A stretch of DNA of 64,000 bases from JBMOUD01 sp049319665 (GCF_049319665.1 NZ_JBMOUD010000001.1:496001-560000); one strand, 5' to 3'. Shown: positions 16,507-26,026, counted from the stretch's first letter. Made by a program: numbers and translations. The notes: generated by a model from the letters alone, not told the origin.

Positions 16507-17658
16507 GTGGCTGAAGAAAGCGATCTCGAAAAGAGCGAAGCTCCCACCAGTCACCGACTGGAAAAGGCCCGTGAAGAGGGGCAAATTCCGCGATCAAGGG
16601 AGTTAACGTCGATTTTGATGTTAGCCGCCGGTTTGGGACTGTTGTTGTTATCGGGTCAATCTCTGTCGCATAAATTGGGCGAGATGGTGGCCAACGGTTT
16701 GCACTTCGATCATCACATTGTTAGCAATGACCGCACGATGTTGCAGCAAATGGCCACATTAGCCAGTTCTGCAGTTTGGGCATTACTGCCAGTTATTGCT
16801 GGGTTGGTATTGGTGGCTCTCACTGCGCCCTTGTTGTTGGGCGGTCTATTGTTCAGTACTTCTTCTTTAGGATTCAAATTCAGTCGCATGAATCCGTTGG
16901 CTGGGCTGAAGCGTATTTTTTCAGCACAGGTATTGGCTGAGCTGTTTAAAGCGATTTTAAAAGCGGCGATCGTCGGTTGGGTATGTAGCGTTTATTTGGC
17001 ACATAACTGGGTGCATATGCTGCAATTAATGTCTCAGCCAACTATACCCGCGTTGGTTGAAGCATTACATATGATCGCCTATTGCGGCTTATTAGTCGTC
17101 TTGGGTTTAATCCCGATGGTCGGGTTTGATGTCTTCTGGCAGATATGGAGCAACATCAAAAAGTTGCGGATGAGTAAGCAAGATATTCGTGATGAACACA
17201 AAACTCAGGAAGGCGATCCGCATGTCAAAGGGCGTATACGCCAACAACAACGCGCAATGTCTCGCCGTCGCATGATGGCTAATGTTCCTAAAGCCGATGT
17301 GATTGTTACCAACCCAACGCACTATGCGGTCGCGCTGCAATATAGTGAAAGTAAAATGAGTGCTCCGCGGGTATTAGCAAAAGGTGCTGGTGAAATAGCT
17401 TTGCGTATTCGTGAGTTGGGGACTGAACATCGAATTCCAATGTTAGAAGCACCGCCGTTGGCGCGTGCGCTTTATCGCCATAGCGAGATCGGCCAACAAA
17501 TTCCTGCCGCGCTCTATGCTGCGGTGGCAGAAGTATTGGCCTGGGTTTATCAGTTGAAGCGTTGGAAACGTGACGGCGGCTTGATCCCGAAAAAACCACA
17601 ACACTTACCGGTGCCTGAAGCACTAGATTTTGCTGGAGAGACTGAATCTGATGGCTAA
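16507..17658 (+). CDS. flhB: Flagellar export switch protein FlhB
   Basis: Inner-membrane component of the flagellar type III export gate that switches specificity from rod/hook to filament substrates. Start GTG 16507 with AGGAAA upstream gives MAEESDLEKSEAPTSHRLEK, as in E. coli FlhB. Four membrane segments are followed by a cytoplasmic domain with the self-cleaving NPTH motif (residues 269-272). The 383-residue length is usual. It overlaps flhA by 8 bases. Confidence 0.97.
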   Translation: MAEESDLEKSEAPTSHRLEKAREEGQIPRSRELTSILMLAAGLGLLLLSGQSLSHKLGEMVANGLHFDHHIVSNDRTMLQQMATLASSAVWALLPVIAGLVLVALTAPLLLGGLLFSTSSLGFKFSRMNPLAGLKRIFSAQVLAELFKAILKAAIVGWVCSVYLAHNWVHMLQLMSQPTIPALVEALHMIAYCGLLVVLGLIPMVGFDVFWQIWSNIKKLRMSKQDIRDEHKTQEGDPHVKGRIRQQQRAMSRRRMMANVPKADVIVTNPTHYAVALQYSESKMSAPRVLAKGAGEIALRIRELGTEHRIPMLEAPPLARALYRHSEIGQQIPAALYAAVAEVLAWVYQLKRWKRDGGLIPKKPQHLPVPEALDFAGETESDG

Positions 17659-19732
17659 CCTAGCCCAACTGCTGCGTTTACCGAGTAATTTAAAAGAGTC
17701 ACAGTTGCAGGTATTAGCTGGGCCAATTCTGATTTTGATGATTTTGTCGATGATGGTATTGCCATTGCCGCCGTTCATCCTCGACTTGCTCTTTACCTTC
17801 AACATTGCACTATCCATCATGGTGCTATTGGTGGCGATGTTTACCCAGCGTACGCTGGAATTTGCCGCATTCCCAACTATCCTGCTGTTTTCGACTCTGT
17901 TGCGGCTCTCTTTAAACGTTGCCTCTACCAGGGTGATTTTACTCAATGGGCATACTGGTGAAGCCGCTGCCGGACGAGTGATCGAAGCTTTTGGTCACTT
18001 TTTGGTGGGAGGGAATTTCGCTATCGGTATTGTGGTCTTTATTATCTTGGTTCTGATTAACTTTATGGTTATCACCAAAGGTGCCGGACGTATTGCCGAA
18101 GTTGGCGCACGTTTTGTGCTTGATGGGATGCCGGGTAAGCAGATGGCCATTGATGCAGACCTTAATGCTGGATTGATTGGTGAAGACGAGGCGAAAAAGC
18201 GTCGTACCGAGGTAACTCAAGAGGCCGACTTTTACGGGTCAATGGATGGTGCCAGTAAATTTGTGCGTGGTGATGCCATCGCCGGCTTGATGATTATGGT
18301 CATCAACGTGGTGGGGGGGTTACTGGTTGGTGTCGCGCAACATGGCATGGATATGGGGCACGCCGCAGAAACCTATACCTTGTTGACTATCGGTGATGGA
18401 TTGGTTGCTCAGATCCCTGCATTGGTTATCTCGACGGCGGCTGGTGTAATTGTTACCCGTGTCGGGACTAACCAAGATGTCGGTGAACAGATGGTTAGCC
18501 AACTGTTCAAAAATCCGCGAGTCATGATGCTTAGTGCTGGCGTGCTCGGCTTACTGGGACTGGTTCCCGGCATGCCTAATTTGGTGTTCTTGCTTTTCAC
18601 CGTGGCATTGTTGGGCTTGGCTTGGTATATCCGCGGTAAAGAAAACTCACCAGGTAAACCACAAGCCGTGCAAACGCTTCCTCAAGATCATCAGCAAGTT
18701 GTTGAAGCGAGCTGGTCAGATGTTCAACTTGAAGATCCATTGGGCATGGAAGTCGGGTATCGACTTATTCCGATGGTAGATGCTCAACAAAACGGCGAGC
18801 TACTAGGGCGTATCCGCAGTATTCGTAAGAAATTTGCGCAAGATATGGGTTTCCTTCCTCCTGTGATCCATATTCGCGATAATCTTGAGCTCCCCCCAGC
18901 CAGTTACCGTATCTTAATGAAAGGTGTGGAAATAGGGCACGGTGAAGCGCATCCAGGACGTTGGATGGCGATCAATCCAGGTGGCGCATTCGGAACACTT
19001 CCGGGAGAGGTGACAAAAGACCCCGCTTTTGGTTTGGAAGCGGTGTGGATTGAACCTGCCATGCGGGAACAGGCACAAACGCAAGGTTATACCGTAGTTG
19101 AAGCCAGCACCGTTGTAGCAACACATCTTAATCACTTGATTGCAGAACATGCATTTGAGCTTTTTGGCCGTCAGGAAACCCAAGAGTTGCTTGAAAGAGT
19201 CAGTAAAGAGATGCCAAAGCTGACGGAAGATTTTATCCCCGGTGTCGTGACATTGACGATGTTGCATAAAGTACTGCAAAACTTGTTGGCTGAACGTGTC
19301 TCTATCCGTGATATGCGCACCATTATTGAAACGTTAGCCGAGCATGCGCCAAATCAAACCGATCCAAGTGAATTGACCTCCGTTGTCCGCGTTGCGTTAG
19401 GACGGGCGATAACTCAGCAATGGTTCCCTGGCACCGGCGAAGTGCAGGTTATTGGTTTGGATACCTCGTTAGAAAGGCTTTTATTACAAGCCCTACAAGG
19501 TGGCGGTGGGTTAGAACCTGGTTTGGCCGAACGCCTATTAACGCAATCACAAGCCGCGTTGCAGCAACAAGAGATGAATAATGCCCCGCCAGTATTACTG
19601 GTCAATCATGCATTGCGCGCATTGCTGTCTCGCTTCCTGCGTCGTTCTCTGCCGCAAATGGTCGTAATGTCTAACCTGGAAATGAGCGACAACCGACAAA
19701 TTCGCATGACGGCCATTATTGGTGGTGAATAA
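17651..19732 (+). CDS. flhA: Flagellar export gate protein FlhA
   Basis: Major export-gate subunit of the flagellar type III system. Start ATG 17651 (MANLAQLLRLPSNL) aligns with E. coli FlhA; an upstream frame extension of 7 codons is rejected. Eight N-terminal membrane segments, the conserved FHIPEP-type loop (GAGRIAEVGARFVLDGMPGK) and the large cytoplasmic chaperone-docking domain are present. The 693 residues match the family. The stop is embedded in a 15-bp tandem duplication (see 19721). Confidence 0.97.
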   Translation: MANLAQLLRLPSNLKESQLQVLAGPILILMILSMMVLPLPPFILDLLFTFNIALSIMVLLVAMFTQRTLEFAAFPTILLFSTLLRLSLNVASTRVILLNGHTGEAAAGRVIEAFGHFLVGGNFAIGIVVFIILVLINFMVITKGAGRIAEVGARFVLDGMPGKQMAIDADLNAGLIGEDEAKKRRTEVTQEADFYGSMDGASKFVRGDAIAGLMIMVINVVGGLLVGVAQHGMDMGHAAETYTLLTIGDGLVAQIPALVISTAAGVIVTRVGTNQDVGEQMVSQLFKNPRVMMLSAGVLGLLGLVPGMPNLVFLLFTVALLGLAWYIRGKENSPGKPQAVQTLPQDHQQVVEASWSDVQLEDPLGMEVGYRLIPMVDAQQNGELLGRIRSIRKKFAQDMGFLPPVIHIRDNLELPPASYRILMKGVEIGHGEAHPGRWMAINPGGAFGTLPGEVTKDPAFGLEAVWIEPAMREQAQTQGYTVVEASTVVATHLNHLIAEHAFELFGRQETQELLERVSKEMPKLTEDFIPGVVTLTMLHKVLQNLLAERVSIRDMRTIIETLAEHAPNQTDPSELTSVVRVALGRAITQQWFPGTGEVQVIGLDTSLERLLLQALQGGGGLEPGLAERLLTQSQAALQQQEMNNAPPVLLVNHALRALLSRFLRRSLPQMVVMSNLEMSDNRQIRMTAIIGGE

Positions 19733-19750
19733 GCTGGTGGTGAATAAGTT
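19721..19750 (+). repeat. 15-bp tandem duplication at the flhA stop
   Basis: GGTGGTGAATAAGCT is followed at once by GGTGGTGAATAAGTT. The first copy encodes the FlhA C-terminus and stop (Gly-Gly-Glu-stop); the second is untranslated in that frame but adds in-frame GTG codons ahead of flhE. Confidence 0.85.
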
Positions 19751-19778
19751 GCTGATAAAAAAATTAGTGAGAAATAAG

Positions 19779-20207
19779 ATGCTTTGCCTATTTGGCAAAA
19801 GTTTATTAAGCGTCTCGTTACTGCTGCCCTTTGCCTGCATGGCGGCATCGGGTAGTTGGAGTGATAGTCATAGCGGCGTAAATCTGCAAAATCGCGGCGT
19901 CGCGGCAACCTCACCGCCATTGCGTGCTCCTGCTAATTCGGTAGTAACACAATCCGCCGGACATACTATTACGAGTATCAGTTGGCGTATCCAGTTTTTA
20001 ACGGCGCAGCCTGCCGGTATACAATTCAAGCTGTGCACTGAAAGTAATGATTGCGCTTACCTTGAGGGTGCAGTGGGTGAGACCCGGGCTTTCTACGGTA
20101 AACCTGCGCAGTCTACATTCTTTCTGACGTATTTTGTGCAAGGAAAAGGTGCGCTGTATCCGCCGTTACGAGTAGTGAGCAATCAATTGATGGTGAATTA
20201 TCAGTAA
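19779..20207 (+). CDS. flhE: Flagellar protein FlhE
   Basis: Small periplasmic protein of the flhBAE operon, linked in Salmonella to proton leak through the export gate. ATG 19779 gives 142 residues with a clean signal peptide (MLCLFGKSLLSVSLLLPFACMAASG); in-frame GTG/TTG codons up to 20 codons upstream come from the tandem duplication and would put a charged leader ahead of the signal. It matches FlhE in ISWRIQFLTAQPAGIQFKLC and the end MVNYQ. Start choice is moderately certain. Confidence 0.88.
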   Translation: MLCLFGKSLLSVSLLLPFACMAASGSWSDSHSGVNLQNRGVAATSPPLRAPANSVVTQSAGHTITSISWRIQFLTAQPAGIQFKLCTESNDCAYLEGAVGETRAFYGKPAQSTFFLTYFVQGKGALYPPLRVVSNQLMVNYQ

Positions 20208-20311
20208 TTAATAGCTAGCAGCCAATGAGCCGATAGTTATTTTTAGGCAACAAAGCTTCAGATAGTTATGGCTACAGGTCGAGTAGAAAAAATCAGAAAG
20301 GCATCTCATGA

Positions 20312-20340
20312 AACTCACAGGTTTTGAAAACCTGTGAGTT
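20312..20340. terminator. Near-perfect palindrome between convergent flhE and flgN
   Basis: AACTCACAGGTTTT, one base, then AAAACCTGTGAGTT: a 29-bp palindrome between two convergent operons, consistent with a shared bidirectional terminator, although U-runs are contained in the arms and not after them. The right arm touches the flgN stop. Confidence 0.7.
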
Positions 20341-20341
20341 A

Positions 20342-20788
20342 TTAAATTGAGATTTTACGTACGCTTTGTCCAAGAGATTTGGTTTGGCCATTCGGGCCAT
20401 AGAAATTTTGCGTATTATTTGCGCTGAGTACGGCTAAAGCCTGCGTGTTGTAATCGAGTTGCTTATTAATCAATAAGCCGTTGTGTTTATTCATGCGGCT
20501 CAGCCTTTCGCTTATCTCTACCACCAGTTTCCACTGCCGGGCAATTTCCGGTTGACGAGAGTAAGGGGCATTTTGTTTCAAACGTTTGTCATGCTGACGA
20601 CGTTGACCATCAAGATAATCTACTGTCGTCAGCAGCGAGCTTTTTTGCTCGGTGATAGTCTGCAACGCAATACCATTCACGCGCCCTGCGCATAATAGCG
20701 TTTGTTCTTGATTGAGTACGACATCAAGAGATTGCAGTACTTCAACCAACGTGTTCATCGTCTTGATAAAATCGTTCATTTGATTCAA
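20342..20788 (-). CDS. flgN: Flagellar chaperone FlgN
   Basis: Cytoplasmic export chaperone for the hook-filament junction proteins FlgK and FlgL. A 148-residue, helical, Gln/Leu-rich protein with the FlgN pattern (MNTLVEVLQSLDVVLNQEQ, LDYNTQALAVL). Its ATG overlaps the flgM stop by 4 bases, so the pair is one unit as in other enterics. Confidence 0.93.
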   Translation of the reverse strand: MNQMNDFIKTMNTLVEVLQSLDVVLNQEQTLLCAGRVNGIALQTITEQKSSLLTTVDYLDGQRRQHDKRLKQNAPYSRQPEIARQWKLVVEISERLSRMNKHNGLLINKQLDYNTQALAVLSANNTQNFYGPNGQTKSLGQSVRKISI

Positions 20789-21087
20789 ATACCTTTCAGA
20801 TAATCCTGAGTATCTTGCAGTAATCCGTCAGCGATCTTACCGATGTCCATCGTAAGCTTGCCATCGCGGATTGCTTGCTTCAATTCTTCAACACGCTGAC
20901 TGTTGATATCTTGTGTATTGGATTGAGTCAATGCTGATTGTGCACTGCTTAATGTCACGGCTGTGCCGCTAGTTGGCGTGTTAGTCACGCTTGTTTTGCG
21001 CGCCGCTTGTTGCAGGCTGTTATCTGCAGTATCACGCGGCTGAACCGCGCCAATAGGCTGGGTTGCCTGAGTGCGATCTATGCTCAT
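20785..21087 (-). CDS. flgM: Anti-sigma-28 factor FlgM
   Basis: Binds FliA until it is exported through the finished hook. Start is the ATG at 21087 (MSIDRTQATQPIGAVQPRD), preceded by GGAGAAG; an extension of 10 codons upstream is rejected. The 100-residue protein keeps the FliA-binding C-terminal half (VEELKQAIRDGKLTMDIGKIAD). Overlaps flgN. Confidence 0.96.
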   Translation of the reverse strand: MSIDRTQATQPIGAVQPRDTADNSLQQAARKTSVTNTPTSGTAVTLSSAQSALTQSNTQDINSQRVEELKQAIRDGKLTMDIGKIADGLLQDTQDYLKGI

Positions 21088-21206
21088 TATTCTTCTCCAC
21101 TTAAAGCCGTTTCTCATGGATAGTGCTCATTTGTTGAGCCAGTCTATCTGCTAAAAACGCAAATTTATCCAAACGTTCCCGTTTCATTTCGGGCTACATG
21201 CTTTAA

Positions 21207-21233
21207 TTATCGTCACTCAACGTAAAAACTTTA
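21207..21233 (-). promoter_or_regulatory. FliA (sigma-28) promoter of flgMN
   Basis: On the minus strand: TAAAGTTT (perfect), 11 bases, GACGATAA (one mismatch), about 120 bp before flgM. This is the class 3 promoter expected to renew FlgM once FliA is free. The remaining flgA-flgM gap (21088-21406) shows no other feature. Confidence 0.85.
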
Positions 21234-21406
21234 ATATTTAATAAACTATGTATGCAATATGACAAAACTACATGCTAAACCAGACATCACGGACCTGGCA
21301 GTTTTAAGTAAAGCATTCATCATATTGATGTTCAATGTGACTTTTCTGACTCTCGCTTGGCAAGGATAAAAGACGTAGCGCAGCGAAGATAAACAAAGAT
21401 GATGGT

Positions 21407-22144
21407 TTACATCACTAAGCTGACCGAGCCATCAGTACCAACCGTGCCGTTAATAATCTGACCTGAGGGCATACGGACCCGCACATTATCTTGTGCTGCA
21501 GCATTATTCATTGCCTTGCCGGTACTGGTTACATTGAATCCACCACCATTAGCGACTACTTGCACATTCTGGCCGGCTTGTACCATCCACGGGCGACGCA
21601 GCATCGGCAGCGTCAGGGGTTGACCAATATTAATAGTGCGCAGCGTCACGGCATTGATGGCTTGTTTGCTATCTACAATGGCTCGAGGCGGCAACAAATC
21701 TAACCGGCCCTCACGACGTTCAACGTCTTTGTCTGTGATATGGCTACCGGAATTAATATTGTGTGCCGCTACCCAGTAGAAACCCGTAACTTGGATTTTC
21801 GCCTGGATGTAACTTTTTTGCCCATTACAGTTTACCGCAATCGACATGTTGCCCCAGGCTCTGCCGTTTGGGGGGAGGGTAAAATATGGAGAAGGGCATT
21901 GAGGCTGGCGCTGCGCTGGCGTGGTGATTTTTGCAGCTACTTGCATATCACTACCGGCATATTGCTGGGCAAAAAACTGCTGCAATTGCTGCTGCAAAAT
22001 CGAAACGCTTCCGTCTGCGCTAACGGCTTCATTGGCATTGACCGCCTTCGTGTCAGCAATAACTGGCCTTGCATCAGCCATAAACAGCGTGCTGCCGAGC
22101 AGTAAACCCGCTAGCAAACGGTTGTGCATTGCGTTGCGCATCAT
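21407..22144 (-). CDS. flgA: Flagellar P-ring assembly chaperone FlgA
   Basis: Periplasmic chaperone needed for P-ring (FlgI) assembly. The start is taken as ATG 22144, with AGGTG 7 bases upstream; the signal peptide is MMRNAMHNRLLAGLLLGSTLF. The SAF-type C-terminal domain carries VVAAHNINSGSHITDKDVE and NAAAQDNVRVRMPSGQI. At 245 residues it is somewhat longer than E. coli FlgA (219), with the extra length in the N-terminal part. Divergent from flgB. Confidence 0.93.
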   Translation of the reverse strand: MMRNAMHNRLLAGLLLGSTLFMADARPVIADTKAVNANEAVSADGSVSILQQQLQQFFAQQYAGSDMQVAAKITTPAQRQPQCPSPYFTLPPNGRAWGNMSIAVNCNGQKSYIQAKIQVTGFYWVAAHNINSGSHITDKDVERREGRLDLLPPRAIVDSKQAINAVTLRTINIGQPLTLPMLRRPWMVQAGQNVQVVANGGGFNVTSTGKAMNNAAAQDNVRVRMPSGQIINGTVGTDGSVSLVM

Positions 22145-22216
22145 TGTATTACACCTCAACCTGTCAAGCGGGTCATCTTACATTGCTGACAAGTCTACGC
22201 CTGCCCACCTTTTTTT

Positions 22217-22258
22217 AATGGAACAAATAGCGGCCGATTTTGTGCTTATTCACACGAT
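22217..22258. promoter_or_regulatory. Putative FlhDC box between flgA and flgB
   Basis: AATGGAACAAATAGCGG fits one arm of the published FlhD4C2 consensus, and a weaker inverted arm (GCTTATTCACACG) follows after about 10 bases. Position in the divergent flgA/flgB gap is where a class 2 activator site is expected. Matched by eye only. Confidence 0.45.
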
Positions 22259-22337
22259 AGGTTGTTGTTAGCCACCTTTATGATGTCGACTCCAAATTCT
22301 AAATTTCGACGCTAAATTCTAACTTCGTGGAGGGCGC

Positions 22338-22751
22338 ATGCTCGACAAATTGAATGCCGCACTGCAGTTCCAGCAAGAAGCGCTAAACCTGAGAGCTCAG
22401 CGGCAAGAGATTCTTTCGGCGAATATTGCGAATGCCGACACGCCAGGATTTCAGGCGCGCGATATTGATTTCGCCAGTCAGTTACAAAAAGTCATGGAGC
22501 AAGGCAGGGCAAGTGGTAGCGGTATCTCTCTGTCATTAACTTCTGCTCATCATATTCCAGCACAGAACATTCAAGCGCCTGACTTGGATCTTTTATTCAG
22601 AGTGCCTGACCAACCCTCTGTCGATGGCAACACGGTTGATATGGACCGCGAACGTACTAATTTTGCCGACAATAGCGTGCGTTATCAGACCGACCTTACT
22701 GTGCTTGGCGCACAGGTGAAAGGCATGATGTCTGTCTTGCAACAAGGATAA
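22338..22751 (+). CDS. flgB: Flagellar proximal rod protein FlgB
   Basis: Rod subunit of the basal body. The 137-residue product starts MLDKLNAALQFQQEALNLRAQRQEILSANIANADTPG-like and carries the rod/hook N-terminal helix motif (SANIANADTPGFQARD). GTGGAGGGCGC gives a very strong ribosome-binding site for the first gene of the flgBCDEFGHIJ operon. flgC follows after 5 bp. Confidence 0.96.
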   Translation: MLDKLNAALQFQQEALNLRAQRQEILSANIANADTPGFQARDIDFASQLQKVMEQGRASGSGISLSLTSAHHIPAQNIQAPDLDLLFRVPDQPSVDGNTVDMDRERTNFADNSVRYQTDLTVLGAQVKGMMSVLQQG

Positions 22752-22756
22752 TCCTG

Positions 22757-23161
22757 ATGTCACTACTGAGTATTTTTGATATCTCCGGCTCTGCGCTCTC
22801 TGCTCAGTCTCAACGGATGAACGTAGCTGCCAGTAATATGGCCAACGCAGACAGCGTGACTGGGCCAGATGGACAACCCTATCGTGCTAAGCAGGTTGTC
22901 TTTCAAGTGGATGCAGCACCGGGACAAGAAACCGGTGGTGTAAAAGTGGCTCAGGTCGTAGACGATCCAACTCCGGATCGTTTGGTTTATCAGCCGGGTA
23001 ACCCGCTTGCTGACGCCAAAGGCTACGTCCGTATGCCAAATGTGGATGTGGTCAGCGAAATGGTAAATACCATCTCAGCTTCCCGCAGTTATCAGGCTAA
23101 CGTTGAGGTGCTTAACACCACCAAAACGCTAATGATGAAAACCCTGACTCTGGGCCAATAA
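22757..23161 (+). CDS. flgC: Flagellar proximal rod protein FlgC
   Basis: Rod subunit, 134 residues, as in E. coli. It has the N-terminal motif RMNVAASNMANADSVTGPDG and the C-terminal helix VDVVSEMVNTISASRSYQANVEVLN shared by the axial proteins. It lies between flgB and flgD in the standard order. Confidence 0.96.
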   Translation: MSLLSIFDISGSALSAQSQRMNVAASNMANADSVTGPDGQPYRAKQVVFQVDAAPGQETGGVKVAQVVDDPTPDRLVYQPGNPLADAKGYVRMPNVDVVSEMVNTISASRSYQANVEVLNTTKTLMMKTLTLGQ

Positions 23162-23173
23162 AGGGAATAATGT

Positions 23174-23872
23174 ATGTCTGTAATAACCTCGATAAATGAT
23201 CCAGCTAGTAGTCCCGTTAATAATAGTGGGAATAGCAGTAATAATATCGGTGCAGGGAGTTCCGCACAGGACCTGCAAGATAACTTCCTGACTCTGCTCG
23301 TTGCCCAGCTAAAAAACCAAGACCCAACCAACCCGATGGATAACTCCCAACTGACTAGCCAATTGGCGCAAATCAATACCGTTAGCGGCATTGAAAAGCT
23401 CAATACCACGCTGGGCAGCATTTCTGGGCAAATCAATAATGGCCAATCGGTACAGGCAACATCAATGATTGGTCACGGTGTCATGGTTCCAGGCAGCAGT
23501 ATTTTAGTCGGTAGTGACAAAGACAAAGTGAGCACCACACCCTTTGGCCTCGAGCTAGAGCGGGCATCAGACACCACAACGGTCACTATCAGCGATGCGA
23601 CGGGGAAAGCAGTAAAAACAATTAATATCGGCGCGCAGACTGCGGGCGTTCATAGCTATACCTGGGATGGTACGCAGGATGACGGCACGCCGGCTCCTGA
23701 TGGAAATTACAGCTTTAGCATCAATGCGAGCAGTAATGGTGAGCAGATGGTGGCAACAAAACTCAATTATGCAATGGTCGCGGGCGTCATTAACGATGCT
23801 AAAGGGCCGTTACTTGACCTTGGCGTCAGGGGCTCTAGTTCGCTTGGCGATGTTCGTCAGATCCTTGGCTAA
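23174..23872 (+). CDS. flgD: Hook-capping scaffold protein FlgD
   Basis: Caps the growing hook and is lost afterwards. The 232-residue protein has the export/assembly region DLQDNFLTLLVAQLKNQDPTNPMDN and the FlgD Ig-like/tudor-like part with YTWDGTQDDGTPAPDGNYSF. The Ser/Asn-rich N-terminus is typical of an unstructured export signal. Start ATG 23174 follows AAGGGAATAATGT. Confidence 0.95.
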   Translation: MSVITSINDPASSPVNNSGNSSNNIGAGSSAQDLQDNFLTLLVAQLKNQDPTNPMDNSQLTSQLAQINTVSGIEKLNTTLGSISGQINNGQSVQATSMIGHGVMVPGSSILVGSDKDKVSTTPFGLELERASDTTTVTISDATGKAVKTINIGAQTAGVHSYTWDGTQDDGTPAPDGNYSFSINASSNGEQMVATKLNYAMVAGVINDAKGPLLDLGVRGSSSLGDVRQILG

Positions 23873-23956
23873 CCGTTTTTTATCGCTTTTTGAGCTTTGC
23901 CTGTAGCGCTTCTACAGGATGACACACTCAGCAATCTTTTAATTTCGGAGAATATT

Positions 23957-25222
23957 ATGAGCTTTTCGCAAGCAGTCAGTGGTCTAAACGCCGCATCATC
24001 CAACCTTGATGTGATCGGAAATAACATTGCTAACTCCGCAACATCAGGTTTTAAATCAGGCAGCATCTCTTTTGCCGATATGTTCGCAGGTTCTAAGACG
24101 GGACAGGGCGTAAAAGTAGCCGGTGTACTTCAGGACTTTAACGATGGTACCACTACTACCACAAACCGTGGTTTGGATATCGCACTGAGCGGTAATGGTT
24201 TCTTCCGTCTGGCGGATGCCAATGGTGCGGTGTATTACTCACGTAACGGCCAATTCTCTGTAGACAACCAACAACGACTGGTGAATGGCCAGGGCCTGAG
24301 CGTAACTGGTTATCCAGCAACCGGCACACCGCCAACGATTCAACAGGGTGCGCAACCTGTTCCGTTGACCATCCCCAATACTCTGATGCCTGCGAGCCCG
24401 AGTTCAACCGGTACGATGGTTGCCAACCTGAACTCAAGTCAGGCTGTCGTGGCCACCACGCCATTTGACGCTAATGACAACAAGACTTACTCCTATTCCA
24501 CGACCTTTACGACTTACGACTCATTAGGTAATGCGCACGATAATGATTTGTACTTTGTTAAATCGGCCGCTAATACCTGGGATGTCTATTCGAAAGACAC
24601 TTCAAACCCTGCTGGGGCTACTAAGCCTGTCGGGACACTAAACTTCGGTAGCAATGGTCAATTAACGAGTACAACGGCGCTCACTCTTGATGACAAAGGA
24701 AATCGTGTGCCCGGTGATGTGCTGGAGAATAATACCCTGAGTCTGCAAATGGATGCCGGTACTACTGGCGCAACGGTTCCTGCTGTTGCCCTGAATTTTA
24801 CGAACAGTATTCAGCAAAACACCGGTGCTAGCGCTATTGGTTCTGCTACCCAGAACGGCTACGCAGCAGGCAACATGACCGGTTATACCATCAATGACGA
24901 CGGCACTATCACCGGTTCTTACTCTAACCAAAAAACTCAATTATTGGGTCAGATCACGCTGAGCAGCTTTGCTAACAACGAAGGTCTGCAGTCTGAAGGT
25001 AATAACGTCTGGTCAGCAACTCAGGCCTCTGGTCAAGCGATTACCGGTGTTGCTGGTGCGGGTGGTTTGGCATCAATGACCAGTGGTGCGTTGGAAGCTT
25101 CTAACGTCGATCAGGGTAAAGAGCTGGTTAACATGATTGTTGCTCAGCGTAACTACCAGGCTAACGCGCAAACTATCAAAACCCAAGACCAGATCCTCAA
25201 CACTTTGGTCAACCTGCGTTAA
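23957..25222 (+). CDS. flgE: Flagellar hook protein FlgE
   Basis: Hook subunit. ATG 23957 is chosen (MSFSQAVSGLNAASSNLDVI) with CGGAG upstream; a 20-codon extension upstream is rejected. The axial motifs are NIANSATSGFKSGSISFADMF at the N-terminus and EASNVDQGKELVNMIVAQRNYQANAQTIKT at the C-terminus. At 421 residues it is a little longer than E. coli FlgE (402), with the difference in the central variable hook domains. Confidence 0.96.
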   Translation: MSFSQAVSGLNAASSNLDVIGNNIANSATSGFKSGSISFADMFAGSKTGQGVKVAGVLQDFNDGTTTTTNRGLDIALSGNGFFRLADANGAVYYSRNGQFSVDNQQRLVNGQGLSVTGYPATGTPPTIQQGAQPVPLTIPNTLMPASPSSTGTMVANLNSSQAVVATTPFDANDNKTYSYSTTFTTYDSLGNAHDNDLYFVKSAANTWDVYSKDTSNPAGATKPVGTLNFGSNGQLTSTTALTLDDKGNRVPGDVLENNTLSLQMDAGTTGATVPAVALNFTNSIQQNTGASAIGSATQNGYAAGNMTGYTINDDGTITGSYSNQKTQLLGQITLSSFANNEGLQSEGNNVWSATQASGQAITGVAGAGGLASMTSGALEASNVDQGKELVNMIVAQRNYQANAQTIKTQDQILNTLVNLR

Positions 25223-25246
25223 TAAGCGCTTAACGGGATAGCAGCT

Positions 25247-26002
25247 ATGGATCACGTAATCTATACCGCAATGGGGGCGGCGAGTCAGACCCTCAACCAG
25301 CAAGCGGTAACTGCCAGTAATTTGGCGAATGCCTCAACGCCGGGTTTTCGTGCCCAATTAACGGCACTGCGCGCAGTGCCGGTTAATGGACCGAGCCTTG
25401 AAACCCGTACGCTGGTCGCCGCATCAACACCTGGTGCGGATATGACGCAAGGGCAACTTAATTACACAGGCCGCCCGCTGGATGTTGCGTTGCAGCAAGA
25501 TGGTTTCCTTGCGGTGCAGATGCCGGATGGCAGTGAAGCCTATACCCGTAATGGTGATATGCAGATCTCCCCTAATAACCAGTTGACCATCCAGGGTAAC
25601 CCGGTGATGGGAGATAACGGCCCGATTGAAGTGCCACCATCGGCGACGCTGACTATTTCGGCTGACGGCACCATCGCAGCGCTTGGTGCGGGGGACAACC
25701 CGAATACTGTTGCGCAACTTGGTAAGTTGAAATTGGTCAAAGCTAACCCTAGCGATGTGGTGCGTGGCGATGATGGCATGTTCCATGTCAATCCCGATCT
25801 CGCTCAAACGCAAGGCGCGGCGCTACCTGCGGATCCGACTATTCATGTTATGCCAGGTACGCTCGAAGGCAGCAACGTCAATCCGGTGGAAACCATGGTC
25901 GACATGATTGCCAACGCCAGACGTTTTGAGATGCAAATGAAGGTCATCCACAGTACGGATGAGAATGAACAACGGGCCAATTCACTGTTGTCGCTGTCGT
26001 AA
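25247..26002 (+). CDS. flgF: Flagellar rod protein FlgF
   Basis: Proximal rod subunit, 251 residues as in E. coli. Starts MDHVIYTAMGAASQTLNQQA and has SNLANASTPGFRAQL near the N-terminus; the C-terminal helix is SNVNPVETMVDMIANARRFEMQM. Lies between flgE and flgG with about 24-bp gaps on both sides. Confidence 0.96.
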   Translation: MDHVIYTAMGAASQTLNQQAVTASNLANASTPGFRAQLTALRAVPVNGPSLETRTLVAASTPGADMTQGQLNYTGRPLDVALQQDGFLAVQMPDGSEAYTRNGDMQISPNNQLTIQGNPVMGDNGPIEVPPSATLTISADGTIAALGAGDNPNTVAQLGKLKLVKANPSDVVRGDDGMFHVNPDLAQTQGAALPADPTIHVMPGTLEGSNVNPVETMVDMIANARRFEMQMKVIHSTDENEQRANSLLSLS

Positions 26003-26026
26003 TCAGCGGCACAGAGGAGTAAGAAG

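Noticed and set aside
20345..20400. CRISPR-like or phage attachment repeats
   Set aside because: No regularly spaced repeat-spacer array, integrase or tRNA gene was seen anywhere in the window.
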